Source: JAVVUJ01 sp964582545
Lineage (GTDB): Bacteria > Bacillota > Clostridia > Peptostreptococcales > Anaerovoracaceae
Direction: 5' to 3'
Assembly: GCA_964582545.1 (NCBI GenBank)
Contig: CAZOSB010000006.1
Location: 1 to 64,000, forward strand
DNA length: 64,000 bases
Shown piece after piece: positions 8,619 to 17,894 of the stretch (positions are counted from its first letter, which is position 1; each line of letters begins with the position of its first letter). The notes under the pieces were generated by a model. It saw only the letters and a program-made list of their open reading frames with translations, ran no database searches and was not told where the DNA came from. The position numbers were made by a program, and so were the translations under genes.

Positions 8619-9161
8619 TTGGCAGCCAGACTAAGAGAAACGTATAAGAATGATGTTTTTAATGCGTTAATGGAAAAATTTAAATATAAAAACATTATGG
8701 AAGTACCAAAGCTGGAAAAGATCACCATAAATATGGGATTGGGCGAAGCAAAAGACAATCCCAAGATCATGGAATCCGCTGTGGAAGAAATCAGCATGAT
8801 TACAGGTCAGAAACCTGTAGTTACAAAGTCAAAAAAATCCATTGCCAACTTCAAACTGAGAGAAGGCAATTCAGTAGGTGCAAAAGTTACCTTAAGAGGG
8901 GATCAGATGTATGAATTTGCAGATAAATTCTTCAATATTTCTCTTCCCAGAGTAAGAGACTTCAGAGGAGTCAGCAGAAATTCCTTCGATGGAAGAGGAA
9001 ACTACTCCATGGGTATCAAAGAGCAACTGATCTTCCCTGAAATCAGTTACGACAAGGTAGACAAAATAAAAGGTATGAATATCATATTTACTACAACGGC
9101 AAAAACAGACGAAGAGGCTCAAGCATTGCTTGAATATCTCGGAATGCCGTTTGAGAAGTAG
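8619..9161 (+). CDS. rplE: 50S ribosomal protein L5, TTG start
   Basis: This 180-residue protein carries the L5 signatures MGLGEAKDN, RVRDFRG and GNYSMGIKEQ, and it binds 5S rRNA and contacts the P-site tRNA. The start is a TTG at 8619 followed by gcagccaga, 9 nt after AAGGAGG. The only nearby ATG (8612) is out of frame and closes quickly. Confidence 0.97.
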   Translation: MAARLRETYKNDVFNALMEKFKYKNIMEVPKLEKITINMGLGEAKDNPKIMESAVEEISMITGQKPVVTKSKKSIANFKLREGNSVGAKVTLRGDQMYEFADKFFNISLPRVRDFRGVSRNSFDGRGNYSMGIKEQLIFPEISYDKVDKIKGMNIIFTTTAKTDEEAQALLEYLGMPFEK

Positions 9162-9171
9162 GAGGGAAATA

Positions 9172-9357
9172 ATGGCAAAGACATCTCTCAAAGTAAAACA
9201 ACAGAGAAAACCTAAGTTTTCTACTCGCGCATACACAAGATGTAACATCTGTGGAAGACCCCATGCAGTGCTGAGGAAATACGGTATCTGTCGTATTTGT
9301 TTCAGAGAACTGGCTTATAAAGGAGAAATCCCCGGAGTTAAAAAAGCAAGCTGGTAA
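9172..9357 (+). CDS. rpsN: 30S ribosomal protein S14, zinc-binding type
   Basis: This 61-residue short S14 has two CxxC pairs (CNIC and CRIC), the zinc-ribbon form. The ATG at 9172 follows GGAGGG. Longer in-frame starts would overlap rplE and have no ribosome binding site. Organisms with Zur-regulated zinc-free S14 copies use this form when zinc is available, and no second copy is in the window. Confidence 0.97.
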   Translation: MAKTSLKVKQQRKPKFSTRAYTRCNICGRPHAVLRKYGICRICFRELAYKGEIPGVKKASW

Positions 9358-9389
9358 GCAGTAATATAAAGGAAGGAGGACTAGCAGTT

Positions 9390-9788
9390 ATGACAATGAC
9401 AGATCCCATAGCAGATATGCTGACGAGAATCAGGAATGCCAATACTGTAGGACATGCAACAGTTGAAATTCCCGCATCTAAAATGAAAAAATCCATAGCG
9501 ACGATTTTAACTGAAGAAGGATATATTAAAGGATTTGATATCGTAGACGATAACAAGCAAGGTCTCATCAAAATTCAAATGAAATATGGTGCAGACAAAG
9601 AAAGAGTTATCAGTGGAATCAAAAAGATTTCAAAACCGGGACTTAAAGTTTATGCTAAGGCAGATCAGGTGCCAAAAGTACTTGGAGGCCTTGGAATCGC
9701 AATTATCTCTACATCCAATGGAATCATTAGTGACAAAAAGGCCAGACAACTTGGTGTGGGTGGAGAAGTAATTTGTTATGTTTGGTAG
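9390..9788 (+). CDS. rpsH: 30S ribosomal protein S8
   Basis: This 132-residue protein has the S8 start (MTDPIADMLTRIRNA) and the C-terminal STSNGIISDKKAR and GGEVICYVW. The ATG at 9390 is 10 nt after GGAGG, and the second ATG at 9396 is possible but farther away. S8 represses the spc genes in E. coli, which is not testable here. Confidence 0.98.
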   Translation: MTMTDPIADMLTRIRNANTVGHATVEIPASKMKKSIATILTEEGYIKGFDIVDDNKQGLIKIQMKYGADKERVISGIKKISKPGLKVYAKADQVPKVLGGLGIAIISTSNGIISDKKARQLGVGGEVICYVW

Positions 9789-9798
9789 GAGGTAAAAC

Positions 9799-10347
9799 AT
9801 GTCAAGAATAGGTAGATTGCCTGTGACCATTCCTGCCGGCGTAGAGGTAAAAGTAGCGGACAACAATGTTGTAGCTGTGAAAGGACCAAAAGGCGAACTG
9901 CAGGAGCAGATTAGCAAATTGATCAAAGTGGAAATTAACGAGGGAGTATTGAGCGTCACCAGAGATAATGACGGTAAAGACGCAAGATCCGCCCACGGAT
10001 TATCCAGAACTTTAATCAACAATATGGTTGAAGGCGTAACAAACGGTTATCAGAAAAAATTACAGTTGGTAGGTGTAGGTTATAAAACGGAGAAAAAAGG
10101 GAACTTATTAGTACTGAACCTTGGATACTCACACCCCATAGAGATGGAAGATCCGGAGGGAATCACCACGGAGGTCACATCGCCTACTGAAATCATCGTA
10201 AAGGGCACCAACAAGGCATTGGTCGGAAATTATGCGGCAAATATCAGAAAGCTTAGAAAACCTGAGCCATACAAAGGCAAGGGAATCCGTTATGAAGGCG
10301 AAGTAATCCGCAGAAAAGAAGGCAAAACCGGTGCCAAGAAAAAGTAG
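9799..10347 (+). CDS. rplF: 50S ribosomal protein L6
   Basis: This 182-residue two-domain L6 starts MSRIGRLPVTIPAGV and ends with RKPEPYKGKGIRYEGE, both highly conserved. It sits near the GTPase-associated centre. It is 10 nt after rpsH and 15 nt before rplR. Confidence 0.98.
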   Translation: MSRIGRLPVTIPAGVEVKVADNNVVAVKGPKGELQEQISKLIKVEINEGVLSVTRDNDGKDARSAHGLSRTLINNMVEGVTNGYQKKLQLVGVGYKTEKKGNLLVLNLGYSHPIEMEDPEGITTEVTSPTEIIVKGTNKALVGNYAANIRKLRKPEPYKGKGIRYEGEVIRRKEGKTGAKKK

Positions 10348-10362
10348 GAAGGAGTGAGATAA

Positions 10363-10728
10363 ATGGCAAAGGAAAGTAGAAATGACAGGCGTCTGATTAG
10401 ACATGCCCGTGTTAGGAAAACATTATCCGGTACTCCTGAAAAGCCAAGACTTTGCGTCTATAGGAGTTTGAAGAATATATCTGTTCAAATTATTGATGAC
10501 GTAAGCGGAAATACCTTGGTTGCTGCTTCTTCTCTTGATAAAGACATTAAAGCAAAATATGCTTATGGCGGAAATAAAGAGGTTGCTAAATTTGTAGGAG
10601 AATCAGTTGCTCAGAAGGCGCTTGCAAAAGGCATTGAGGAAGTTGCCTTTGACAGGGGTGGATTCTTGTACCACGGAAGAGTAAAAGAGCTGGCTGACGG
10701 TGCTCGTGCAGCCGGGTTAAAATTCTAA
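10363..10728 (+). CDS. rplR: 50S ribosomal protein L18
   Basis: This 121-residue protein shows the L18 features RRLIRHARVRKTLSGT-like (here NDRRLIRHARVRKT), PRLCVYRS and the C-terminal RGGFLYHGRVKELADGAR. It carries 5S rRNA into the 50S subunit together with L5. Length is normal. Confidence 0.98.
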   Translation: MAKESRNDRRLIRHARVRKTLSGTPEKPRLCVYRSLKNISVQIIDDVSGNTLVAASSLDKDIKAKYAYGGNKEVAKFVGESVAQKALAKGIEEVAFDRGGFLYHGRVKELADGARAAGLKF

Positions 10729-10744
10729 CAGGAGGGAGAATAGG

Positions 10745-11251
10745 ATGAGGCAAAATATGATTGATGCATCTAAGCTTGACTTAAAAGAATCCATCGTAAA
10801 CATCAGACGTGTTACCAAAGTTGTTAAGGGCGGAAGAAATTTCAGATTTAGCGTAACAGTGGTAGTAGGCAATGGCGAAGGTTACGTTGGAGTAGGTCTT
10901 GGTAAAGCGCAGGAAATTCCTGAGGCGGTACGTAAGGCTATCGAAGATGCAAAGAAAAGATTGATATATGTTCCCACTGTGGGAACCACCATTCCTCACA
11001 GAACTTTAGGAATCTTTGGAGCAGGGCAAGTTTTAATTATGCCTGCAGGTCAAGGTACCGGAGTTATCGCCGGAAGTTCCGTACGTACAGTTTTGGAATT
11101 GGCAGGTGTGAAGGACGTAAGAGCAAAATCCATAGGATCAAACAATTCGGGAAATATGGCATATGCTACAATAGAAGGACTCAGCAACCTAAAAACTGTA
11201 GAACAGGTTAGTAGGTTAAGAGGCAAAACAAAGGAAGAAATCTTAGGATAA
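10745..11251 (+). CDS. rpsE: 30S ribosomal protein S5
   Basis: This 168-residue protein has the S5 double-stranded RNA binding domain (INIRRVTKVVKGGRNF-like) and the C-terminal GSNNSGNMAYAT. S5 contributes to decoding fidelity and spectinomycin response. The ATG at 10745 is 8 nt after GGAGGG. Confidence 0.98.
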   Translation: MRQNMIDASKLDLKESIVNIRRVTKVVKGGRNFRFSVTVVVGNGEGYVGVGLGKAQEIPEAVRKAIEDAKKRLIYVPTVGTTIPHRTLGIFGAGQVLIMPAGQGTGVIAGSSVRTVLELAGVKDVRAKSIGSNNSGNMAYATIEGLSNLKTVEQVSRLRGKTKEEILG

Positions 11252-11264
11252 GGAGGAAGGTCAT

Positions 11265-11447
11265 ATGACTAAAACTATACAAGTAAAATTAGTGAAAAGT
11301 GTAATCGGCGCTTCCCCTCTTCAAAGAAAAGTTGTAGAAGCGTTAGGATTAAAAAAACTTCAACAAGTAGTTGAACGTCCTGACACACCACAAACCCGTG
11401 GAGCTATCGAAAAAGTAAAACATCTTTTAGAAGTAAAAGAATTATAG
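11265..11447 (+). CDS. rpmD: 50S ribosomal protein L30
   Basis: This 60-residue protein contains IQVKLVKSVIG and LGLKKLQQVVE, the compact bacterial L30 fold. Its place between rpsE and rplO is the normal one. The ATG follows AAGGAGG. Confidence 0.97.
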   Translation: MTKTIQVKLVKSVIGASPLQRKVVEALGLKKLQQVVERPDTPQTRGAIEKVKHLLEVKEL

Positions 11448-11466
11448 GATTGGAGGTGTTGTCAAA

Positions 11467-11907
11467 ATGAAATTGCATGAATTAAATGCACCGGCAGGAT
11501 CAACCAAAAAAACAAAGCGAAGAGGTAGAGGAACAGCTACCGGACAGGGTAAAACCGGTGGTAGAGGTATGAACGGTCAGAACTCCAGAAGCGGAGGCGG
11601 AACCAGACTTGGCTTTGAAGGTGGACAAATGCCCCTTTATAGAAGAATACCGAAGAGAGGATTCACTAACATTTGGAGAAAAGAGTTTACCATTCTAAAT
11701 GTGGATGATCTAAACGTATTCGAAACAGGCACAGAGGTTACCCCTGAGCTGCTAAAGGAAAAAGGACTTATCAAACAAGTCATTGACGGTATTAAAATTT
11801 TAGGTGAAGGCAATTTAGAGAAGAGCATTACCGTAAAGGCTCATAAATTTAGTCAAACTGCAATAGAGAAAATAGAGTCTGCCGGAGGAAAGGCAGAGGT
11901 GATCTAG
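11467..11907 (+). CDS. rplO: 50S ribosomal protein L15
   Basis: This 146-residue protein has the Gly/Arg-rich N-terminal tail (GRGTATGQGKTGGRG) that threads into the 50S subunit and a C-terminal IESAGG motif. It ends a single base before secY, so the two are probably translationally coupled. Confidence 0.98.
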   Translation: MKLHELNAPAGSTKKTKRRGRGTATGQGKTGGRGMNGQNSRSGGGTRLGFEGGQMPLYRRIPKRGFTNIWRKEFTILNVDDLNVFETGTEVTPELLKEKGLIKQVIDGIKILGEGNLEKSITVKAHKFSQTAIEKIESAGGKAEVI

Positions 11908-11908
11908 A

Positions 11909-13192
11909 ATGAGCATGATTAAAACAATTGCTCATGCTTGGAAAATCGCAGACATCAGAAGAAAAATTATTTTTACGCTTCTGATGCTTCTGGTTTTCAG
12001 GTTGGGCTCCAATATTCCCATTCCTAACATCAATAGAGGCTATTTAAACGAATTGTTTAACGGCGGGGAAAGCGGATTATTTGGATTGTTTGACCTTTTC
12101 TCAGGAGGTGCTTTTAGTAACTTTACTATTTTTGCACTAAGCATAACCCCATATATCACAGCATCTATTATTTTACAGCTATTGACGATTGCGATTCCCA
12201 GTCTGGAGGCGCTGTCCAGAGAAGGTACCGAAGGCAAGAAAAAGATTGCTCAATACACCAGATATTTAACCATCGTATTGGCGTTTGTACAGGCTATCGG
12301 TTTGACTGTGGGCTTATTCAGAGGAGCAGTCGTTGAAAAGGATTTCTTTTCCATCTCAGTGATCGTATTGGCTTTATCAGCAGGTACGGCTTTTCTCATG
12401 TGGTTGGGAGAACAGATCAACGAATATGGAATCGGAAATGGAATTTCTTTGATCATCTTTGCTGGAATCGTTTCTAAAATGCCAGGAGGCATTTATCAGA
12501 CTTGGCTTGATTATAAGGACGGAACGGTAGGAGTAGTTTCTATTATTCTGTTTTTACTCTTTGCCCTGTTGGTTGTAGTAGGAATCGTCCTGATACAACA
12601 GGGACAGCGAAGGATTCCTGTGCAATATGCCAAGAGAGTAGTAGGACGCAAGATGTACGGCGGTCAATCTACGCATATTCCCATGAAAGTAAATCAAGCA
12701 GGGGTTATTCCTGTAATTTTCTCCTTGTCGTTATTGCAATTCCCGCTGACCATAACGTATTTTATTCCAAATAGTTCTTTTTCAGAATTTGTAGTAAAAT
12801 GGTTTTCCCCCATGGGAAGTCCAGGCGTATGGATTTATGCGGCATTTAATATTTTGCTGATCATTTTCTTCACGTACTTTTATACTGCGGTAACCTTCAA
12901 TCCAATGGAGGTTGCGGGTAATATGAAAGCAAACGGAGGGTTTATACCGGGAATTAGACCAGGGAGATCTACGGTGGAATATTTAAATAAAGTAATGACG
13001 AGAATTACCTTTGTAGGAGCTCTCTTCTTGGCGATTATTGCGACATTGCCAACTTTGTTACAACAATTTACTCCTTTGCAAATCGGATTTGGAGGAACTT
13101 CCCTTCTCATCGTAGTAGGTGTTGCATTGGATACTATGAAGCAGCTGGAATCGCAGATGGTAATGAGAAATTATCAAGGGTTTTTAAAATAA
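11909..13192 (+). CDS. secY: Protein translocase channel SecY
   Basis: This 427-residue integral membrane protein with about ten hydrophobic segments is the Sec channel. Conserved parts include RLGSNIPIP near the start, the plug/TM2 region, GIGNGISLIIFAGI and the cytoplasmic loop with the RRIPVQYAKR segment used in SecA and ribosome docking. Its location after L15 is standard. It may start at ATG 11909 or 11915. Confidence 0.98.
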   Translation: MSMIKTIAHAWKIADIRRKIIFTLLMLLVFRLGSNIPIPNINRGYLNELFNGGESGLFGLFDLFSGGAFSNFTIFALSITPYITASIILQLLTIAIPSLEALSREGTEGKKKIAQYTRYLTIVLAFVQAIGLTVGLFRGAVVEKDFFSISVIVLALSAGTAFLMWLGEQINEYGIGNGISLIIFAGIVSKMPGGIYQTWLDYKDGTVGVVSIILFLLFALLVVVGIVLIQQGQRRIPVQYAKRVVGRKMYGGQSTHIPMKVNQAGVIPVIFSLSLLQFPLTITYFIPNSSFSEFVVKWFSPMGSPGVWIYAAFNILLIIFFTYFYTAVTFNPMEVAGNMKANGGFIPGIRPGRSTVEYLNKVMTRITFVGALFLAIIATLPTLLQQFTPLQIGFGGTSLLIVVGVALDTMKQLESQMVMRNYQGFLK

Positions 13193-13208
13193 TACGGAGG
13201 AAGCCGAA

Positions 13209-13859
13209 ATGCTTAGGATTATATTGTTAGGTCCTCCCGGTGCGGGCAAGGGCACACAAGCAACTAGGATTGCAGAAAAATACAATATATCGCATATCTC
13301 TACAGGAGATATCTTCAGAAAAAATGTGAAAGAAAAAACCGACCTTGGCAGAAAAGCTAAGGAATATATGGATAAAGGTCAATTGGTTCCTGACGAATTA
13401 ACGATTCAAATCGTTGAAGACCGTCTAAAAGAACCAGACTGCAAAAATGGTTTTTTACTGGATGGTTTTCCCAGAACAGTATTTCAGGCTGAGGAATTTG
13501 ATCGTTATTTGGATGAGAGAGAACTATCTATCAATCATGTTTTAAACATCGAAGTGGAAAAAGAAGAGTTGATGACTAGATTGATCGGTAGGAGGGTCTG
13601 CAAGAATTGCGGAGCAACTTATCACGTGTTAAATATGCCTCCCGAAAAAGAAGGTACTTGCGATTTCTGCGGGGGAGATTTATATCAAAGGGCAGATGAC
13701 AGCTCTGAAACTGTGGAAAACAGGATCGAGGTATATCTGGCTCAGACAAAACCCCTTGTTCAATATTTTGAAAAGCACAATGTTTTGGATACGATTGACG
13801 GTGCATGTGAGCTTGAAGACGTTTTTAAACAAATAACTGACATATTAGGTGAAAAATAA
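13209..13859 (+). CDS. adk: Adenylate kinase with zinc-binding LID
   Basis: This 216-residue enzyme interconverts ATP + AMP with 2 ADP. The P-loop GPPGAGKGT is at 8-16, DGFPRT lies in the AMP-binding region, and the LID carries four cysteines (131, 134, 151, 154), the structural zinc-site form common in Gram-positive bacteria. It lies 16 nt after secY and 2 nt before map. Confidence 0.98.
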   Translation: MLRIILLGPPGAGKGTQATRIAEKYNISHISTGDIFRKNVKEKTDLGRKAKEYMDKGQLVPDELTIQIVEDRLKEPDCKNGFLLDGFPRTVFQAEEFDRYLDERELSINHVLNIEVEKEELMTRLIGRRVCKNCGATYHVLNMPPEKEGTCDFCGGDLYQRADDSSETVENRIEVYLAQTKPLVQYFEKHNVLDTIDGACELEDVFKQITDILGEK

Positions 13860-13861
13860 TT

Positions 13862-14608
13862 ATGATTATCATCAAATCACAACAGGAAATCGAAATTATG
13901 AAGGAATCCGGTGTTGTTACGGCATTTATTCTCCAAGAACTTGAAAAGATTATAAAGCCCGGAATTACGACAAGTGACATTAACGAGTTTGTGGAAAATA
14001 CCATTTCAAAGAATAAAATGATTCCTAGCTTTAAGGGATACAATGGGTTTCCCGCATGCGCCTGCATTTCCATCAATGAGGAAGTGGTGCATGGGATTCC
14101 GTCTTCCAGTAGAGTGTTAAAGGACGGCGACATTGTCAGCGTTGATGTGGGATGCACCCACCGAGGTTATGTCAGCGATGCAGCCAGAACTTACCCTGTA
14201 GGAGAAATAGATCCTGAAGCCAAGAGACTCATTGAAGTAACAAGGGAAAGCTTTTTTAAGGGACTGGAGTTTTGCAAGGTAGGATACCGCCTGTCAGATA
14301 TCTCACACGCTATACAAAGTTGCGTGGAAGCGGAGGGATTTTCTCCCGTAAGAGATCTTGTGGGGCACGGTATCGGCAGGGCCATGCATGAGGCTCCCCA
14401 AATTCCCAACTATGGAAAACCGGGGAGAGGACCTAGGTTGGCGGCAGGAATGGTCTTTGCCATTGAGCCCATGATCAATCAGGGAACTTATGAAGTAGAA
14501 ACTCTGCTGGATAACTGGACTGTAGTGACGTTAGATGGGAAATTATCTGCGCATTATGAAAATACTGTTGTTATTACTGATGGTGAGCCGATGTTATTGA
14601 CTCTATAG
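13862..14608 (+). CDS. map: Methionine aminopeptidase, type I
   Basis: This 248-residue pita-bread metalloprotease removes N-terminal methionine. Visible metal-ligand segments are VHGIPSS, SVDVGC, SDAARTY, VGHGIGRAMHE and FAIEPM. It lacks the N-terminal zinc finger extension. It is separated from adk by 2 nt, the usual spc-operon arrangement. Confidence 0.97.
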   Translation: MIIIKSQQEIEIMKESGVVTAFILQELEKIIKPGITTSDINEFVENTISKNKMIPSFKGYNGFPACACISINEEVVHGIPSSSRVLKDGDIVSVDVGCTHRGYVSDAARTYPVGEIDPEAKRLIEVTRESFFKGLEFCKVGYRLSDISHAIQSCVEAEGFSPVRDLVGHGIGRAMHEAPQIPNYGKPGRGPRLAAGMVFAIEPMINQGTYEVETLLDNWTVVTLDGKLSAHYENTVVITDGEPMLLTL

Positions 14609-14636
14609 GTCGGCTCAAAATTGTAGGAGGGTGCAT

Positions 14637-14855
14637 ATGGCTAAAAAAGATGTCATAGAAGTATTTGGAACCGTTTTAGAAGCTCAACCAAATGCAATGT
14701 TCATAGTGAAGCTGGAAAACGGATACGAAGTGCTTGCACATATTTCCGGAAAAATCAGGATGAATTTTATCAGGATTTTACCGGGAGATAAGGTTAAGGT
14801 AGAGCTATCCCCATACGATTTAACGAGGGGTAGAATTACCTGGAGAGACAAGTAA
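14637..14855 (+). CDS. infA: Translation initiation factor IF-1
   Basis: This 72-residue S1/OB-fold protein (MAKKDVIEVFGTV, then HISGKIRMNFIRI) is standard IF-1, which blocks the A site during initiation. The ATG at 14637 follows GGAGGG, and an upstream GTG at 14631 overlaps that site and is rejected. Many Clostridia carry a KOW-domain gene between map and infA, but here only 28 nt separate them. Confidence 0.97.
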   Translation: MAKKDVIEVFGTVLEAQPNAMFIVKLENGYEVLAHISGKIRMNFIRILPGDKVKVELSPYDLTRGRITWRDK

Positions 14856-14874
14856 GCAAAATAGGAGGGAAATT

Positions 14875-14988
14875 ATGAAAGTCAGAGCCTCAGTAAAACC
14901 GATCTGTGAAAAATGTAAAATTATTAAAAGAAACGGAAAAGTAATGGTAATCTGTGAAAATCCGAAACATAAGCAGAAGCAGGGATAA
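14875..14988 (+). CDS. rpmJ: 50S ribosomal protein L36
   Basis: This 37-residue protein begins MKVRASVKPICEKCK and carries the CxxC...C...H zinc ribbon typical of L36. It is short enough to be missed by length filters. The ATG follows AGGAGG, 19 nt after infA. After it comes the widest gap in the cluster apart from the leader (114 nt), where a minor internal promoter could lie, although no good match was seen. Confidence 0.97.
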   Translation: MKVRASVKPICEKCKIIKRNGKVMVICENPKHKQKQG

Positions 14989-15102
14989 GGAATTCATTCT
15001 AGGGGAGCGGCTGTGCCATATTGTCGTGAGATAAAATGACTACCCAAAGAATATTCTATAAAATTTAAAGTTAACTAAAATAAAAATAGGAGGTATATGT
15101 TT

Positions 15103-15474
15103 ATGGCACGTATTGCCGGTGTCGACTTACCAAGAGACAAGCGAGCAGAAGTGGGTCTTACTTATATATATGGTATTGGAAGACCTACAGCATTGGAAAT
15201 TTTGAAAAAGGCTGGAATCAATCCGGACACAAGAATCAAAGATCTAACAGAAGAAGAAGCCGGAAACATCAGAAAGATTATTGAAGCTGATCATATGGTT
15301 GAAGGAGATCTTAGAAGAGAAGTATCTCTGAACATTAAGAGACTTATGGAAATCGGTTGTTATCGAGGTATTCGACACAGAAGAGGTCTTCCTGTAAGAG
15401 GACAGAAAACCAAAACCAATGCCAGAACCAGAAAAGGCCCTAAAAAGACTGTAGGAAGAAAGAAGAAAAAATAA
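15103..15474 (+). CDS. rpsM: 30S ribosomal protein S13
   Basis: This 123-residue protein starts MARIAGVDLPRDKR and ends in the basic tail GPKKTVGRKKKK, both standard for S13 of the 30S head. The start is placed at ATG 15103, 9 nt after AGGAGG. An in-frame ATG at 15097 is only 3 nt from that site. Confidence 0.97.
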   Translation: MARIAGVDLPRDKRAEVGLTYIYGIGRPTALEILKKAGINPDTRIKDLTEEEAGNIRKIIEADHMVEGDLRREVSLNIKRLMEIGCYRGIRHRRGLPVRGQKTKTNARTRKGPKKTVGRKKKK

Positions 15475-15488
15475 GGAGGTAGGATATA

Positions 15489-15887
15489 ATGGCTAAAGCC
15501 GTAAAAAAGACAGTTAGAAAAAAACGAAGAGAACGTAAGAATATAGAACGTGGTCAGGCGCACATCCAATCCACCTTTAATAATACTCTTATCACTCTTA
15601 CAGATCTTAGCGGAAATGCGCTTTCCTGGTCAAGTGCCGGTTCTCTGGGCTTTAAAGGATCAAAAAAATCAACTCCTTTTGCTGCGCAGATGGCAGCAGA
15701 GGAAGCCGCTAAGGGTGCTATGGAACATGGTTTGAAAAACGTGGAAGTATATGTTAAGGGACCGGGATCCGGTCGTGAAGCTGCAATCAGAGCGTTGCAG
15801 ACTGCAGGTTTGGAAATCAGTCTGATTAAAGATATAACACCCATTCCGCACAACGGATGCAGACCACCAAAGAGAAGAAGAGTTTAA
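15489..15887 (+). CDS. rpsK: 30S ribosomal protein S11
   Basis: This 132-residue protein has AHIQSTFNNT, VKGPGSGREAAIRAL and the C-terminal PIPHNGCRPPKRRRV, all S11 hallmarks of the platform. It is 14 nt after rpsM. Confidence 0.98.
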   Translation: MAKAVKKTVRKKRRERKNIERGQAHIQSTFNNTLITLTDLSGNALSWSSAGSLGFKGSKKSTPFAAQMAAEEAAKGAMEHGLKNVEVYVKGPGSGREAAIRALQTAGLEISLIKDITPIPHNGCRPPKRRRV

Positions 15888-15907
15888 TTGAAGGAGGTGT
15901 AATTGAA

Positions 15908-16528
15908 ATGGCTAGATATACAGATGCTTCTTGCAGATTATGCAGAAGAGAAGGCCAAAAGCTGTTCTTAAAAGGCGAAAGATGCTACAGTGGAAAATGC
16001 GCTGTAGAAAAAAGAAATTACGCTCCCGGACAGCACGGTCAAAGCAGAAAAAAAATATCCGATTATGGATTGCAGTTGAGAGAAAAACAAAAAGCAAAGA
16101 GATTTTATGGTGTTCTTGAAACTCAGTTCAGAAATTACTTTGACAAAGCAGCTAAGAAAAAAGGTATTACAGGTGAAAACCTTTTGATTATGTTGGAAAC
16201 CAGATTTGATAACGTGATCTTTAGAATGGGTTTTGCTTCTTCCAGAAAGGAAGCCAGACAATTAGTAGTTCACGGACATTTTACTATAAATGGAAAGAAA
16301 GCGAATATTCCATCTATGGCCATAAATGCAGGAGATGTTATCCAAGTAAAAGAAAAAAGCGCATCTTCTCCAAAGTTTAAAGAAATCAAGGACATGTCCA
16401 TCAGTGTGCCTTCATGGATCACTGTAGATGTGAACAAGTTAGAGGGCAAGGTAGTTGCACTTCCCACAAGAGACGAGATTGATACTCCGGTGGCAGAGCA
16501 CCTGATTGTAGAATTGTACTCTAAATAA
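15908..16528 (+). CDS. rpsD: 30S ribosomal protein S4, zinc-binding type
   Basis: This 206-residue protein starts MARYTDASCRLCRREG. It has a four-cysteine N-terminal zinc site (CRLC and, further on, CYSGKC) and the S4 RNA-binding domain (LDNVIFRMGFASSRKEARQ-like, here FDNVIFRMGFA). ATG 15908 follows AAGGAGG, and the frame extends further upstream into rpsK without a start signal. S4 is a translational regulator of its own gene in B. subtilis. Confidence 0.97.
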   Translation: MARYTDASCRLCRREGQKLFLKGERCYSGKCAVEKRNYAPGQHGQSRKKISDYGLQLREKQKAKRFYGVLETQFRNYFDKAAKKKGITGENLLIMLETRFDNVIFRMGFASSRKEARQLVVHGHFTINGKKANIPSMAINAGDVIQVKEKSASSPKFKEIKDMSISVPSWITVDVNKLEGKVVALPTRDEIDTPVAEHLIVELYSK

Positions 16529-16565
16529 CCATTGATTTAGAGCAATAAAAAAGGAGGGTTTTTGC

Positions 16566-17513
16566 GTGATAGAAATCGAAAAGCCAACAATCGAATGCAT
16601 ATATTCTGATGAGGATGTGAATTACGGTAAGTTTATCATTGAACCTTTAGAAAGAGGATATGGTACTACTCTTGGGAATAGCTTGAGAAGAATTCTTCTC
16701 AGCTCTCTACCTGGAGCGGCTGTAACTTCGGTAAAAATTGATGGAATTCTTCATGAGTTTTCCACAATTCCGGGGGTAAAGGAAGATGTAACCGAAATTA
16801 TTCTGAATCTTAAAAAGCTGGCAGTAAAGATTACCGGGGAAGGAAGTAAGAGGGTTATCATCAATGCAGTGGGACCAAAAGAGGTTACCGCCGCAGATAT
16901 CATTGGAGATGACGAGCTGGAAATCTACAATCCCGATTTGAAAATTGCAACTTTGGAGGAAAACTCTTCTCTGGTGATGGAAATTAACATTTCTAGGGGA
17001 AGAGGATATGTACCTGCAGAGCAAAATAAGACAGAAGCAACACCTATCGCTGTAATTCCTGTAGATTCCATATATACACCTGTAAGAAAAGTAAATTTTG
17101 CAGTAGAAAATACCAGAGTAGGTCAAGTGACAGACTATGACAAGCTCAGCTTGGAAATTTGGACAGATGGTAGCATTACTCCAGAGGAGGGGGTTTCCAT
17201 CGGTGCAAAGATTATGCAGGAACATCTGAAACTTTTTGTCGATCTGGATGATTCTATGGATAGCATGGAAATCATGATTGAGAAGGAAGAGGATCAGAAG
17301 GAAAAAGCATTGGAAATGACCATCGAAGAATTGGAACTTTCCGTTCGTTCCTTCAACTGTTTGAAGCGTGCCGCCATCAATACGGTGGAAGAGCTTACGC
17401 ATAAATCAGAAGAGGATATGATGAAGGTGCGTAACCTTGGTAAAAAATCCTTGGATGAAGTCAGATTAAAGCTTGAAGAACTGGGACTTGGTTTAAGACC
17501 AAGTGATGAATAG
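16566..17513 (+). CDS. rpoA: RNA polymerase alpha subunit
   Basis: This 315-residue protein has the alpha N-terminal dimerisation domain (GYGTTLGNSLRRILLSS) at about 1-230 and the C-terminal DNA- and activator-contacting domain at about 250-315 (VRNLGKKSLDEV). The start codon is GTG, 8 nt after GGAGG. It is flanked by rpsD and rplQ, the usual alpha-operon order. Confidence 0.98.
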   Translation: MIEIEKPTIECIYSDEDVNYGKFIIEPLERGYGTTLGNSLRRILLSSLPGAAVTSVKIDGILHEFSTIPGVKEDVTEIILNLKKLAVKITGEGSKRVIINAVGPKEVTAADIIGDDELEIYNPDLKIATLEENSSLVMEINISRGRGYVPAEQNKTEATPIAVIPVDSIYTPVRKVNFAVENTRVGQVTDYDKLSLEIWTDGSITPEEGVSIGAKIMQEHLKLFVDLDDSMDSMEIMIEKEEDQKEKALEMTIEELELSVRSFNCLKRAAINTVEELTHKSEEDMMKVRNLGKKSLDEVRLKLEELGLGLRPSDE

Positions 17514-17548
17514 CAACAGAAAAAGATATAACAGAAAGGAGAACAGCA

Positions 17549-17890
17549 ATGCCGGGATATCGGAAGTTAGGCAGACCTACTGCCCATAGGAAAGCTATGC
17601 TAAGAAATTTAGTGACAGATCTTTTGAGAGAAGGAAGAATTTCCACAACAGATCACCGGGCAAAAGAAACCAGAAGAGCTGCAGAGAAGATGATTACTCT
17701 TGCAAAGCGTGGGGACTTGCATGCCAGAAGACAAGTGCTTGCCTATGTATACGACGAAAATGTAGTAACAAAGCTATTTGATGAAATAGCACCCAAGTAT
17801 TCTGAAAGAAACGGGGGCTACACACGAATACTAAAACTGGGACCCAGACAGGGAGACTGCGCTGAGGTAGTATTTTTAGAGCTTGTATAA
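17549..17890 (+). CDS. rplQ: 50S ribosomal protein L17
   Basis: This 113-residue protein starts MPGYRKLGRPTAHRKAM and contains RRAAEKMITLAKRGD, the normal L17 sequence. It is the last gene of the superoperon. The ECF transporter, truA, rplM and rpsI genes that often follow in Firmicutes are absent, and a strong hairpin comes next. Confidence 0.98.
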   Translation: MPGYRKLGRPTAHRKAMLRNLVTDLLREGRISTTDHRAKETRRAAEKMITLAKRGDLHARRQVLAYVYDENVVTKLFDEIAPKYSERNGGYTRILKLGPRQGDCAEVVFLELV

Positions 17891-17894
17891 GAAT